NCBI RefSeq assembly: GCF_022808175.1
Contig: NZ_JALGBX010000024.1
Coordinates: 1 to 64,000 of the forward strand
Reading direction: 5' to 3'
Length of the DNA stretch: 64,000 nt
Source: Streptomyces sp. AP-93
GTDB lineage: Bacteria; Actinomycetota; Actinomycetes; Streptomycetales; Streptomycetaceae
Shown: in pieces, positions 45,511 to 54,725 of the stretch
Numbering within the stretch: position 1 is the stretch's first letter
How the letters are laid out: each line of letters opens with the position of its first letter
Made by a program: the position numbers and the translations under genes
The notes under the pieces: generated by a model
Databases searched by the model: none
Told to the model about the DNA's origin: nothing
The model's input: the letters and a program-made list of their open reading frames with translations, nothing else

Positions 45511-46508
45511 GGTTGTGCTCCGAACTCCAATGGGATGTTGTCGATCAGCCGGGTCGCGCCCACTTTCGCGGCGACGGCCAGCACGGCCTGACCGGTGAAG
45601 CCGTGACCGGCCTCGGTGAAGTCCTGTGGGTCCACCAGCGCCAGGTAGTCCAGGACGAGCGGCGGATCGTGACGGCCCGCCTCCTCCAGGACGTGCCGCG
45701 CGGCGGCCCGTACGGCCTCCGGCAGCCCGGCGCCCGCCGCGGCGACGGCGTGCGCGTCGGCGGAGGCGCGGATCTCGCCGAGCCGGGCCAGGCCGGTGGC
45801 CCGCTCGTCGCCGGCCGGCGGGGCCTGCGCCTCGGCGCGGGCCCGCAGCGCGGCCTGCGCGGCGAGCCGGTCGCGCCCGGCGAACAGGGCGCGGGACAGG
45901 GCGAGGGCGGTGCCGCGCTCCTTGGCGGAGAGGTAGCGGTTGCGGGAGGACAGCGCGAGCCCGTCCGTCTCGCGGACGGTCGGTACGCCGACCACCTCCA
46001 CCGGGAAGTTCAGGTCGGTCACCATGCGCCGGATCAAGGCCAGTTGCTGCGCGTCCTTCTGGCCGAAGAAGGCCAGGTCGGGGCGGGTGAGGTGGAGCAG
46101 CTTGGCGACGACCGTCAGCATGCCGTCGAAGTGGCCGGGTCGGGTGGCGCCTTCGAGGCGGCCGCCCATCGGGCCGGCGGTGATCCGGACCTGGGGGTCG
46201 CCGCCGGGGTAGACCTCGTCGACGGCCGGGGCGAACACGGCGTCGGCGCCGGCCTCTTCGGCGATCGCCAGGTCGGCGTCGAGGGTGCGGGGGTAGCGGT
46301 CGAGGTCCTCGTTCGCCCCGAACTGGAGGGGGTTGACGAAGACCGTGACCACGACCTGGCCGGTGGGGCCGACGTGCTCGCGGGCGGTGCGGACCAGGGT
46401 GGCGTGGCCCTCGTGGAGGGCGCCCATGGTCATGACGACGCCGCGGCGGCCGGCCGCCGCGGCGCGGGGCAGGGCGTGCAATGCGTCTGCGGTGTCGAGG
46501 AGGATCAC
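45507..46508 (-). CDS. panC: Pantothenate synthetase
   Basis: Joins pantoate and beta-alanine with ATP to make pantothenate. 333 residues with the nucleotidyltransferase HxGH-type motif MGALHEGHATLVR near 29-41, FGANEDLDRYPRTLDADL, FFGQKDAQQLALIRRMV and the loop SSRNRYLSAKER. It is longer than the usual ~280 residues because of an Ala/Arg-rich insert (~205-260). It overlaps DUF2520 (4 bp) and nadB (4 bp), so translation is coupled. Confidence 0.94.
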   Translation of the reverse strand: MILLDTADALHALPRAAAAGRRGVVMTMGALHEGHATLVRTAREHVGPTGQVVVTVFVNPLQFGANEDLDRYPRTLDADLAIAEEAGADAVFAPAVDEVYPGGDPQVRITAGPMGGRLEGATRPGHFDGMLTVVAKLLHLTRPDLAFFGQKDAQQLALIRRMVTDLNFPVEVVGVPTVRETDGLALSSRNRYLSAKERGTALALSRALFAGRDRLAAQAALRARAEAQAPPAGDERATGLARLGEIRASADAHAVAAAGAGLPEAVRAAARHVLEEAGRHDPPLVLDYLALVDPQDFTEAGHGFTGQAVLAVAAKVGATRLIDNIPLEFGAQP

Positions 46509-47470
46509 AGGTCGCCGCCTTCGCGTCCCTCGGGGCCGGGGCCGGGGATGGTGCCGGGACCGGGGCCGATGCCGTCCGCGCCATCGGCGAGTACACCGAG
46601 GAGGTCCTCGGCCAGTTCGGGCTTGAGCAGACCGTGCGCGAGGGCCCGGTCGGCGGTCGTACGGGCCATCGCGAGGTACCCGGCGACCGTGCTCGGGGCG
46701 TGCTTGCGCAGCTCCGAGACGTGCGCGGCGACGGTACCGGCGTCACCGCGGGCCACCGGGCCGGTCAGGGCGGCGTCACCGGAGCGCAGGGCGTTGTCGA
46801 GGGCCGCGCCGAGGAGCGGGCCGAGCATCCGGTTCGGGTGTTCGACGCCCGCCTTGGCCAGCAGTTCCATCGACTGGGCGACCAGGGTGACCAGGTGGTT
46901 CGCGCCGAGGGCGAGGGCCGCGTGGTAGAGCGGGCGGTTCGCCTCGGCGATCCACTCGGGCTCCCCGCCCATCTCGATGACCAGGGCCTCGGCGGCGAGC
47001 CGCAGCTCGTCGGGGGCGGTCACCCCGAAGGAGCAGCCCGCGAGGCGCTGCACGTCGACCTCGGTGCCGGTGAAGGTCATCGCGGGGTGCAGGGCCAGCG
47101 GGAGCGCGCCCGCGCGGCGCGCGGGGTCCAGCACGGAGACCCCGTACCGCCCGGAGGTGTGCACCAGGAGCTGTCCGGGGCGGACCGCACCGGTCTCGGC
47201 GAGGCCCTCCACCAGGGACGGCAGGGCGTCGTCGGGGACGGTCAGCAGCACGAGGTCGGAGACCTGCAGGACCTGCGCGGGGGACACGACGGGCACGTCG
47301 GGCAGCATCCGCGCGGCGCGACGGCGCGAGGCATCGGAGACACCGGACACGGCGACGGGCCGGTGCCCGGTCTGCTGCAGGGCACAGGCCAGCGCCGGGC
47401 CGACCCGGCCGGCTCCGACGACACCGACGGAGAGCCGGGCGGGGCGCTCCGCCTGGGGGGCTGTGTTCAC
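46505..47470 (-). CDS. Rossmann-like and DUF2520 domain protein
   Basis: 321 residues: NAD(P)-binding Rossmann domain (VGVVGAGRVGPALACAL at ~14-30) and a C-terminal DUF2520 helical domain (PLYHAALALGANHLVTLVAQ, LGPLLGAALDNALRSGDAALTGPV in parts). It resembles ketopantoate-reductase or ProC-like folds. Its position at the head of panC-nadB-nadC-coaX suggests a ketopantoate reductase role (making pantoate for PanC), but this is not proven. GTG 47470 is the start; the last residues repeat GPGPGTIPGPGP. Confidence 0.85.
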   Translation of the reverse strand: MNTAPQAERPARLSVGVVGAGRVGPALACALQQTGHRPVAVSGVSDASRRRAARMLPDVPVVSPAQVLQVSDLVLLTVPDDALPSLVEGLAETGAVRPGQLLVHTSGRYGVSVLDPARRAGALPLALHPAMTFTGTEVDVQRLAGCSFGVTAPDELRLAAEALVIEMGGEPEWIAEANRPLYHAALALGANHLVTLVAQSMELLAKAGVEHPNRMLGPLLGAALDNALRSGDAALTGPVARGDAGTVAAHVSELRKHAPSTVAGYLAMARTTADRALAHGLLKPELAEDLLGVLADGADGIGPGPGTIPGPGPEGREGGDL

Positions 47471-47571
47471 GCGGGGGAGGCCTTCCGTTCCGTTCCGGTC
47501 CGCGGGGGGTACCGGACGATACGTCGCCATGCTAGCCCCTGGTGTGTGGGCCGGTCGGCGATGATCGGGGC

Positions 47572-49938
47572 ATGAACCAGGACACGGAGCGGGCGGCGGC
47601 CCCGGGGCCGGACTCGGAGCCCGGCACGGGTACGGGGGCAAGCTCGGGGTCGGACTCCGGCCCGGGGGCGGGGGCGGCCGCGGGGTCGGGGGCGGCCGCG
47701 GGGTCGGGCTCCGGCCCGGGGGCGGGGCTGGGTACGGGGGCAGCCGCGGGGTCGGGCTCCGGCCCGGGGGCGGGGCTGGGTACGGGGGCAGCCGCGGGGT
47801 CGGGCTCCGGCCCGGGGGCGGGGCCGGGCGCGGGAGCGGAGCCGGGCGCGGGTACGGGGGCGGCCGCGGGGGCGGAGCCACACCCTGGGACGAGTGCGGA
47901 GCCACACCCGGGTACGGGTGGCAGCAGGGGCAAGCAGCGGATCGCGGAACCGGACGCAGCAGCGGAACGTGTCGCGGGCCCGGAGCGGATCGCGGAGCCG
48001 GACGCGGCGGCGGAACGGGCCGCAGCCGCGCGAGTCCCGGACGGGACCTGGGAACAGACGTCCGGGCGGGTGACGGACGTCAACGGGGAACCGGAGGCCG
48101 GGCAGATGACGGAGGCGGACCCCGAGCGGATCCCGGAACCCGACGCCGACCGTGTCGCAGAACCCGACGCGGCGGCCGACCGGACCACAGCCGCGAACCC
48201 GGACGCACAGCGGGTCCCAGATGGGGCCGGGGAGCGGGCGGCCGGGCAGGTGACGAGCGCGGACGCCGAGCGGATCCCGGAACCCGACGCGGAGCGGGTC
48301 GCGGAACCCAACGCGGCAGCCGACCGGACCACAGCCGCGAACCCGGACGCACAGCGGGTCCCGGACGGGGCCGGGGAGGTGGCAGACGCGGGCGAGGCCG
48401 CCGAACCCGACGCGGCGCCGGTACCGAACGAGGCCGGGGCACCCGGCGGGGATGACGTAGCAGAGCGGGCCGCAGACCCGGTGGCGGCACAGGCAGCCGC
48501 AGAACGGGCGGAGGCACAGAGCGCGGACGAGGCCGCGGACCAGGTGACGCGGCAGAGCACGGCAGCGGGTGCGGACACGGACACCGCAGCGGACGCGGTA
48601 ACGGGCACGGGTGCAGGTACGGACACGGAAACGGACGCGGTCACACGCAGGGTCACGGAAGCGGAGCAGGCCGCGGAAGCGAAGCAGGCCGCGGAGCAGG
48701 CCGCGGACGACGTTGCGGCGCGGGCCCCCGACGACGTTGCGGCGCAGACCGCGGACGACGTTACGGCGCAGACCGCCGACGACGTTACGGCGCAGACTGC
48801 CAACGACGTTACGGCGCAGGCCGCCGACGACGTTACGGCGCGGATGGTGGTTGCCGGGCGGGCGGCCCAGCGAAAGCTGTCGGACAGTCTGCGGGAGGCC
48901 ACGGTCGGCGAGCTGCTCGCGGAGCTGGGCGGGCTGGCCCCGGACCCCGACGAGCCGGGCGACATCTACGGCAACGGCGTCGTGGAGCGGCTGGAGCAGC
49001 GGGTCACGGAGCTGCTCGGCACCGAGGACGCGGCGTTCTTCCCTTCCGGGACCATGGCCCAGCAGATCGCGCTGCGCTGCTGGGCCGGCCGGACCGGGAA
49101 CCCGGTGGTCGCCCTGCACCCGATGAGCCATCCGGAGCGGTGGGAGGGCGGCGCGCTGTCCGTCGTCTCGGGGCTGCGGACCGTCCACCCGACGGGCGAA
49201 CCGCGCCAGCCGACCGCGTCGGAGCTCGCCGAGCTGCCGGAGCCGTTCGGGACGCTGATGCTGGAGCTTCCGCTCCGCGACGCGGGCTTCCTGCTCCCGA
49301 CCTGGGAGGAGCTGTCGGCCCTGGTGGACACCGCCCGCGACCGGGACGCGGTGGTCCACTTCGACGGGGCCCGGCTCTGGGAGTCGACGGTCCACTTCGG
49401 CCGGTCGCTGCCGGAGATCGCGGCGCTGGCGGACTCGGTGTACGTCTCCTTCTACAAGTCCCTCGGGGGCCTCAGCGGGGCCGCCCTCGCCGGATCGGCG
49501 TCGCTCGTGGCGGAGGCGAGGGTCTGGCGCCACCGGTACGGGGGCCAGATCTTCCGCCAGTTCCCGGCCGCTCTGTCCGCCCTGGCCGGGCTGGAACGGG
49601 AGCTGCCGGAGCTGCCCTCCTACGTGGCCAAGGCGCGGACGGTGGCGTCCGCGATGTCCTCGGCGTTCGCCGCGGCCCCGGAGGTGCCCTGGTTCCGGGT
49701 CCACCCGGAGGTCCCGCACACCCACCAGTTCCAGGTGTGGCTCCCCTACGACGCGGACCGCCTCACGGAGGCGGGCGTCCGGCTGGCGGAGGAGACGGGC
49801 ACGGTCCTCTTCCGCCGCTGGTCCCCCGACGGCCCGCCGGGCCTGTCGGTGACGGAGGTCGAAGTCACCCGCCCGGGCCTGTCCTGGACACCCGCCGAAG
49901 TCACCACGGCAGTCACAAACTTCGTGGCCCGCCTGTAG
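47572..49938 (+). CDS. Threonine-aldolase-like enzyme with a giant repetitive N-terminal extension
   Basis: 788 residues. The C-terminal ~370 (about 420-788) are a fold-type I PLP enzyme of the beta-eliminating lyase/threonine aldolase family: DIYGNGVVERLEQRV, FFPSGTMAQQIALR, MLELPLRDAGF, VVHFDGARLWES and the PLP-Lys region SVYVSFYKSLGGLSGAA. Usual members have about 350 residues. The first ~400 residues are acidic, Ala/Gly/Asp/Glu-rich and made of nested repeats (below), with no fold. ATG 47572 (MNQDTERAAAPGP) is preferred over GTG 47542. The extension is probably disordered; its role is unknown. Confidence 0.85.
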   Translation: MNQDTERAAAPGPDSEPGTGTGASSGSDSGPGAGAAAGSGAAAGSGSGPGAGLGTGAAAGSGSGPGAGLGTGAAAGSGSGPGAGPGAGAEPGAGTGAAAGAEPHPGTSAEPHPGTGGSRGKQRIAEPDAAAERVAGPERIAEPDAAAERAAAARVPDGTWEQTSGRVTDVNGEPEAGQMTEADPERIPEPDADRVAEPDAAADRTTAANPDAQRVPDGAGERAAGQVTSADAERIPEPDAERVAEPNAAADRTTAANPDAQRVPDGAGEVADAGEAAEPDAAPVPNEAGAPGGDDVAERAADPVAAQAAAERAEAQSADEAADQVTRQSTAAGADTDTAADAVTGTGAGTDTETDAVTRRVTEAEQAAEAKQAAEQAADDVAARAPDDVAAQTADDVTAQTADDVTAQTANDVTAQAADDVTARMVVAGRAAQRKLSDSLREATVGELLAELGGLAPDPDEPGDIYGNGVVERLEQRVTELLGTEDAAFFPSGTMAQQIALRCWAGRTGNPVVALHPMSHPERWEGGALSVVSGLRTVHPTGEPRQPTASELAELPEPFGTLMLELPLRDAGFLLPTWEELSALVDTARDRDAVVHFDGARLWESTVHFGRSLPEIAALADSVYVSFYKSLGGLSGAALAGSASLVAEARVWRHRYGGQIFRQFPAALSALAGLERELPELPSYVAKARTVASAMSSAFAAAPEVPWFRVHPEVPHTHQFQVWLPYDADRLTEAGVRLAEETGTVLFRRWSPDGPPGLSVTEVEVTRPGLSWTPAEVTTAVTNFVARL
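47713..47840 (+). repeat. 48-bp tandem repeats within the aldolase gene
   Basis: Units beginning GGCCCGGGGGCGGGGCTGGG at 47713, 47761 and 47809 (exact 48-base period; the last one degenerates). They encode 16-residue repeats such as GSGSGPGAGLGTGAAA. Being a multiple of three, the frame is kept. Confidence 0.9.
48124..48390 (+). repeat. 144-bp direct repeat within the aldolase gene
   Basis: A block starting GAGCGGATCCCGGAACCCGA at 48124 recurs at 48268, 144 bases (48 residues) later, with few changes. Both encode RIPEPDA...RTTAANPDAQRVPDGAGE-type segments. Confidence 0.85.
48703..48846 (+). repeat. Six 24-bp tandem repeats within the aldolase gene
   Basis: Six copies of GCCGACGACGTTACGGCGCA-GACC with few substitutions encode ADDVTAQT repeats immediately before the enzyme domain. 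Confidence 0.92.
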
Positions 49939-50036
49939 CCCGGTAGCCAACCCCCGCCCTCTACTCCGGACGATTGGAAACCCCCTCTGCCACCCCCGTC
50001 GGCGGGGCCGGGAGCGGCCCGGGCCGGGGACGGGGG

Positions 50037-50154
50037 CGGGGTGGGGTGTCGGCCTGGACGTAAAGCGTGATTTGTGGCGCAAGCACACCCCACAACTGTC
50101 GAAGCAGAGCACAGGGCGCCTAAATCATGCAGTCCAGGCCGACACCCCACCCCG
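50037..50154. repeat. 118-bp palindromic element with 22-bp perfect terminal inverted repeats
   Basis: Arms 50037-50058 and 50133-50154 are perfect complements (CGGGGTGGGGTGTCGGCC-TGGA). The interior holds a second smaller inverted pair (TGATTT/AAATCA) around a GTGGCGCAAGC... core. It lies in the 423-base gap between two plus-strand genes. It could be a MITE-like element, a terminator or a structured RNA. I see no coding capacity. Confidence 0.8.
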
Positions 50155-50202
50155 ACCCCGGCACCGGCCCCCACCCGCAGCCACGCCCCCACCGACCACA
50201 CC

Positions 50203-50224
50203 CCAGCCCCGCCGGCGTTTGAGG
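50203..50224. repeat. Interspersed palindromic repeat, copy C (single arm)
   Basis: One arm of the family, CCAGCCCCGCCGGCGTTTGA-GG, followed by the family's CAGGGGCCCGGGGACTGGTC tail. The partner arm is missing, so this copy is truncated. Confidence 0.8.
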
Positions 50225-50361
50225 CGCAGGGGCCCGGGGACTGGTCCCCGGCAACGGCGCCGCACGAGGCGGCCGCCCCCGGACCGCCCCCGCATCGGCC
50301 GCCCGGGCGAAGGCCGCGTGGCCTGCCAGCCGCAGCCCCACCGCGGCGGCAGAATGATCCG

Positions 50362-51486
50362 ATGAGCGTCACCATCGACATCACCGGGCTCCCCGCGGAG
50401 CGGATCGGCTTCGCGCCGTCCCCCCTCGCAGAGCTCTGCATGGCGTTGCACGCGCTCTCCCAGCCCGGCCATCACCCCGGGCTCGCCTCCTGGAGCTCCA
50501 CCACCACCGCCGCCCTCGACCCCGGCCTCGCGGACCGGCTGCTGGAGGGCGATTTCATGTGGCGCAGCTCCTTCGCCGACCTGTTCATGGCCTTCGCCGG
50601 GATTCCCGGCGGCTCCGGCCTGCCGGCCGCCACGCTGGCCGCCGAGCTCGACGTACTCGACCGGCTGGACGACGAGCGGTTCGTGACGGCCGCCCTGGAA
50701 CACTGCCGGCTGGCCCTCTACAACGACGACGGCGGCCCGTCCCCTCTCTCGGATCCGCTCGCCCGGGCCAAGGCCCTGGAGACGGCCTCCGCGCGCGGTC
50801 CGCAGCAGCTGGCCTTCGCCGTACGCGTGCTCGACGACACCGCCGGTGTCCGGGTCTGGCTGCGCCGGCTGCTGGAGGACTGCGACGACGCCTTCTTCGC
50901 GGAGACCTGGCGCCGGGTCGAGCCCCGTCAGAGCGCGGACGTCCGGCACAAGACGGAGGTGCTCCGGCGCAAGGGGCTGCCTGCCGTGCTGAAGGAGGTC
51001 TCCTCGGCGCTGAGCGTCGACGAGCGGCTGACCACGGTCACGGTGGACAAGATGGTCCACGGGTCCACGACCGCCACCGATCCCCGAATAGGCGACGGCC
51101 TGCTGTTCGTGCCCACGAACTTCGGCTGGCCCCACCTGCTGGTGCTGCACGCCCCCGGCTGGCGCCCGGTGATCCACTACCCGCTCGGCTCACCCGAACT
51201 GGCCTCCTCCCCGGGGTCGTTGGAGCTGATGCAGCGGCGCATGGAGGCACTGGCCCATCCGATGCGGATGATGCTGTGCCGCAATCTGGCGCGGGCTCCC
51301 TACACGACCGGCGAGTTGGCGGCCGCGCACGGGATCACCGCCCCGGAGGTGTCCCGCCACCTGGCGGTGCTGAAGAAGGCCGGGCTGATCCAGACCCGCC
51401 GCCAAGGGCGGTACGTCCAGCACCAGCTGGACCTGGCGGCGGTCGCGCGGATCGGCTCCGACTTCATCGAGGGCATCCTGCGGTAG
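50362..51486 (+). CDS. DUF5937/ArsR-type helix-turn-helix regulator
   Basis: 374 residues. The N-terminal ~180 residues (LAELCMALHALSQPGHHPGL, FMWRSSFADLFMAFAGIPGG) form the DUF5937 region. The C-terminal ~90 residues are an ArsR-like winged helix (MEALAHPMRMMLCRNLARAP, TTGELAAAHGITAPEVSRHL, AVLKKAGLIQTRRQGRYVQH). No metal-binding Cys motif is present, so a metal sensor role is unlikely. ATG 50362 starts the conserved part; the frame is open upstream through non-coding repeats. Regulated genes are unknown; the M28 peptidase is next. Confidence 0.85.
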   Translation: MSVTIDITGLPAERIGFAPSPLAELCMALHALSQPGHHPGLASWSSTTTAALDPGLADRLLEGDFMWRSSFADLFMAFAGIPGGSGLPAATLAAELDVLDRLDDERFVTAALEHCRLALYNDDGGPSPLSDPLARAKALETASARGPQQLAFAVRVLDDTAGVRVWLRRLLEDCDDAFFAETWRRVEPRQSADVRHKTEVLRRKGLPAVLKEVSSALSVDERLTTVTVDKMVHGSTTATDPRIGDGLLFVPTNFGWPHLLVLHAPGWRPVIHYPLGSPELASSPGSLELMQRRMEALAHPMRMMLCRNLARAPYTTGELAAAHGITAPEVSRHLAVLKKAGLIQTRRQGRYVQHQLDLAAVARIGSDFIEGILR

Positions 51487-51772
51487 CAGCGGAAGCACCG
51501 CGGGAGCGAAGAGCGGGCACTGGCCTGTTTTCGACGGCTCAGATGATCCGATATACGGATTTCACAAACCGGAATCAGTGAAAACTCTGGCCATGGCCGC
51601 CACTTGATGTCTAACGTGCGTCCACGCTCCGCTCCTCCCACTCGGTGCAACGCACCCGACCTGCGTCTGCACCGCGTCCCCGCACCCTCGCACCCTCGCA
51701 CCCCCGCACGCCACAGCCCGAACGCAGTACGCCCTACGCATGCGCACGCGCATCTGCCGTGGAAGGACTTTC

Positions 51773-53329
51773 ATGCCCTCACGCCGTATAGCCGCAGCCA
51801 CCGCCGCCCTGGCAGCCGCGGCCCTCGTCTCCCCCCTGCTCCTCGCCGGACCCGCCGGAGCCACCGGCAGCCCGCAGAGCGACGCCGCCCGGGGTGACGC
51901 GCTGGCCCGAAAGCTGGTCAAGGACTCCACCGGCAAGGGTGCCAACAACCACCTGAAGGTCTTCCAGGCCATCGCCGACTACAACAACGGCACCCGTGTG
52001 GCGGGTTCCAAGGGCCACGTCCAATCGGCCCAGTACGTCGAGGCCGTCATGCGCGCGGCCGGATACAAGGTCACCAAGAACGAGTTCGAGTTCGTGTACG
52101 TCGATGCGGTCGCCGAGACCCTGAAGGTCAACGGCGCGGCCGGCCGCGACGTCCCGATCAAGCTGATGACGTACACCGCCAGCGGCCCGGCGGACGGCGT
52201 GACGGCGCAGATCGCCGCCGCCCCGGTCGACGCCGACGGCACCAACGGCTGCGAGCCCGCCGACTTCGCCGCGGGCGCCTTCACCGGCAAGGTCGCGCTG
52301 ATCAAGCGCGGCGGCTGCGCCTTCGCGGTCAAGCAGCAGAACGCGGCGACGGCCGGCGCGGTCGGCGCGGTGATCTACAACAACGTCGAGGGCGCCCTGA
52401 ACGGCACCATAGGTTCGGCGGACGCGGGGAAGATCCCGACCGGTGGCGTCACGCGGGCCGAGGGCGAGCGGCTCGCCGCCGACGCCGCCGCGGGACCGGT
52501 CGAGGTCACCCTCGACATCCGCGAGTTCCGGGAGAACCGCAAGACGTACAACGTCGTCGCGGAGACGCGGGGCGGCGACGAGAACAACACCGTCTTCCTC
52601 GGCGCGCACCTCGACTCCGTCACGGATGGCCCTGGCATCAACGACAACGGCTCCGGCTCGGCCGGCATCCTCCAGGTCGCGCAGAGGCTCGCGAGCAGCC
52701 AGGGCAAGATCAAGAACAAGGTCAAGTTCGCCTGGTGGTCGGCGGAGGAGTTCGGCCTGCTCGGCTCCGAGGCGTACGTCGCCGGGCTGACGGAGGAGCA
52801 GAAGAAGCAGATCAAGCTCTACTTGAACTTCGACATGATCGCCTCGCCGAACGCCGCGTACTTCGTCTACGACGGCGACGACTCGGACAAGGTCGGCGCG
52901 GGCCCCGGCCCCGAGGGCTCGGCTCAGCTGGAGAAGGGGATCAACGACTTCCTCGACTCCAAGAACATCCCGCGCGAGGGCACCGACTTCTCGGGCCGCT
53001 CCGACTACGGCCCGTTCATCGAGGTCGGCATCCCCTCGGGCGGTACGTTCACGGGCGCCGAGGGCATCAAGACGCCGGAGCAGGCGGCGAAGTTCGGCGG
53101 TCAGGCCGGGGTCGCGTACGACGTGAACTACCACGGCAAGGGCGACACGATCGCGAACATCGACCAGAAGGCGCTCGACATCAACGTCGACGTCATCGCG
53201 GACGCGGTGGGGCACTACGCGTTCGACCTGGCGCCGCTGGGCCGGCCGGTCGTCTCCGAGCCGACCAACGGCGGGGGCAGTGGGGGTGGCCTCCACGAGG
53301 GCCACGACCACGACCACGCCACGGAGTAG
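51773..53329 (+). CDS. Secreted M28 aminopeptidase with PA domain
   Basis: 518 residues. Signal peptide (MPSRRIAAATAALAAAALVS..., cleavage after AGA near 32), PA domain (~140-260, CEPADFAAGAFTGKVALIKR, GGCAFAVKQQNAATAGAVGA), then the M28 dizinc core: AHLDSVTDGPGINDNGSGSA, WWSAEEFGLLGSEAYV, LNFDMIASPN and YHGKGDTIANID. These carry the His/Asp/Glu zinc ligands. A Gly- and His-rich tail (GGGSGGG, HEGHDHDHATE) follows. Related Streptomyces enzymes release N-terminal residues outside the cell. ATG 51773 has a GGAAGGA site. The 286-base gap before it contains ATCCGATATACGGAT (51546-51560), a small palindrome, and nothing else that I can support. Confidence 0.93.
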   Translation: MPSRRIAAATAALAAAALVSPLLLAGPAGATGSPQSDAARGDALARKLVKDSTGKGANNHLKVFQAIADYNNGTRVAGSKGHVQSAQYVEAVMRAAGYKVTKNEFEFVYVDAVAETLKVNGAAGRDVPIKLMTYTASGPADGVTAQIAAAPVDADGTNGCEPADFAAGAFTGKVALIKRGGCAFAVKQQNAATAGAVGAVIYNNVEGALNGTIGSADAGKIPTGGVTRAEGERLAADAAAGPVEVTLDIREFRENRKTYNVVAETRGGDENNTVFLGAHLDSVTDGPGINDNGSGSAGILQVAQRLASSQGKIKNKVKFAWWSAEEFGLLGSEAYVAGLTEEQKKQIKLYLNFDMIASPNAAYFVYDGDDSDKVGAGPGPEGSAQLEKGINDFLDSKNIPREGTDFSGRSDYGPFIEVGIPSGGTFTGAEGIKTPEQAAKFGGQAGVAYDVNYHGKGDTIANIDQKALDINVDVIADAVGHYAFDLAPLGRPVVSEPTNGGGSGGGLHEGHDHDHATE

Positions 53330-53357
53330 TCCGTCCGGGGGGCGGGTCGGGGCCGGT

Positions 53358-53594
53358 GCAGCCGCTGCGCGGCGCCGAGTCCCCTACCCGCCCTTCCTCC
53401 GTTCCCCGGGCTTCGCCCGGACCCCCGCTCCTCAAACGCCGGAGGGGCTGGATTGTCGCCGACGTCGGCCATATCCAGCCCCTCCGGCGTTTGAGGAGCG
53501 GGGTCTGGGGCGGAGCCCCAGCTGGGGGTCCCCCGGACGGAGTCTGGGGGATGGTGGAAGGGCGGGTAGGGGACAGGCCCCGCGCAGCGGCTGC
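53358..53594. repeat. Nested 237-bp palindrome, interspersed repeat copy D
   Basis: Three concentric perfect arms: 53358-53372 with 53580-53594 (15 bp), 53379-53397 with 53556-53574 (19 bp), and 53430-53451 with 53475-53496 (22 bp, the family core with CTCAAACGCCGGAGGGGCTG). It fills the gap between convergent M28 and MidA-type genes and is probably a bidirectional terminator. Confidence 0.88.
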
Positions 53595-53596
53595 CG

Positions 53597-54619
53597 TCAT
53601 CCCGGCCAGGGGGCCACGCCGACCGGCTGGACCAGCCAGCCGAAGTCGCCCAGCCCACCCCGGGCGGTGAGTTCCGCAGCTTCCCCGGCCAGAGACAGCG
53701 CCCGGACGTACGCCGCCGGGTCGGTGGAGGCCAGGGCCAGCGGGGGCCTGGCCCCCGAGACACCGAGGGCGGCCAGCGCGTCCCGCTGCGTCAGCAGCAC
53801 CGCGCCCGGCCCCGCGCACGCGTCGAGCGCCACGTGCGCGGTGACGTCGCAGCTCCCGTCCGGCACCGGGGCGGTCTCCCGCCCGGCGCGGAACCCGGTC
53901 AGCGTCCCGAAGGGCGGCCGGGCGTCCCGGGTGTGGGCGTAGTCGACGGCGACCGCGAGCCCGCGCTCCACGCTCCCGGCTGCCGCCGCCCAGGCCTCGT
54001 CGCGCAGCCTCCCGATCTCCGCCCGGCCCCCGCCCGCAAGCCCGCCCGCATGCCCGCCCGCATCCCCGCCCGCGTCCGGCCACCACCGCTCCAGCCAGGC
54101 CCGGTCCGGCCCGTCCAGGGCGCCGCCCGGGCTCTGCGTACCGTCCCGCGCGACCTCCACGTAGCGGCCGTCCTCGGCGAGGTCCAGCGGGACGTTGTCG
54201 AGCCACTCGTTGGCGAAGAGCAGCCCCCGGGTCCCCCGGGGCGGCTCGCTCACCCACCGGATCCGCCCGTCGAGCCCGGCGGGCCGCCCCGCGCGCTCCA
54301 CCCCGTACGGCCGCACCCGCGCGGCCGTCTCCGGCGGCAGCGCCGCCAGCACCCCGGCCAGCAGCTCCCCTCGTCCGGCCCCTACGTCGACCAGGTCCAG
54401 CTCCTCCGGACGGCCGAGCTCCCCGTCCACCCACAGGAGGAGCCGGGCCACGGCCCGCGCGTAGAGCGGCGAGGCGTGCACGGACGTGCGGAAGTGCCCC
54501 GCGGGGCCGGGGCCGCCGGGGCGGACGTAGAAGCCGTCGGGGCCGTACAGCGCCCGCTCCATCGCGGTCCGCCAGCGGACCGGACCCGCCTGCGCCGTGC
54601 CTTCACCCTGAGTACTCAT
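53597..54619 (-). CDS. MidA/NDUFAF7-type SAM-dependent methyltransferase
   Basis: 340 residues with SAM motif I (LDLVDVGAGRGELLAGVLAA near 82-101) and the family motifs FYVRPGGPGPAGHFRTSVHA, LFANEWLDNVPLDLAEDGRY and VAVDYAHTRDARPPFGTLTG. In mitochondria NDUFAF7 dimethylates an Arg of complex I NDUFS2, the NuoD homologue. A nuoD gene lies 5 kb away in this window, a notable link but only inference. ATG 54619 begins at MSTQGEG; a TTG/GTG frame extends upstream to 54670 without support. Confidence 0.82.
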   Translation of the reverse strand: MSTQGEGTAQAGPVRWRTAMERALYGPDGFYVRPGGPGPAGHFRTSVHASPLYARAVARLLLWVDGELGRPEELDLVDVGAGRGELLAGVLAALPPETAARVRPYGVERAGRPAGLDGRIRWVSEPPRGTRGLLFANEWLDNVPLDLAEDGRYVEVARDGTQSPGGALDGPDRAWLERWWPDAGGDAGGHAGGLAGGGRAEIGRLRDEAWAAAAGSVERGLAVAVDYAHTRDARPPFGTLTGFRAGRETAPVPDGSCDVTAHVALDACAGPGAVLLTQRDALAALGVSGARPPLALASTDPAAYVRALSLAGEAAELTARGGLGDFGWLVQPVGVAPWPG

Positions 54620-54725
54620 CACTGAAAGGTTATGGTCGCCTCCACCTCCGGTAGTACTCGCCCGTCGCATGGATCGCCCCTCTGGTTGACTCCAGCACCT
54701 ATCGGCTGTCCCTACTCTGGGTTAC

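Noticed and set aside
50059..50132. A tRNA-like or tRNA gene inside the 118-bp palindrome
   Set aside because: No T-loop or acceptor-stem pattern could be made; only simple inverted repeats are visible.
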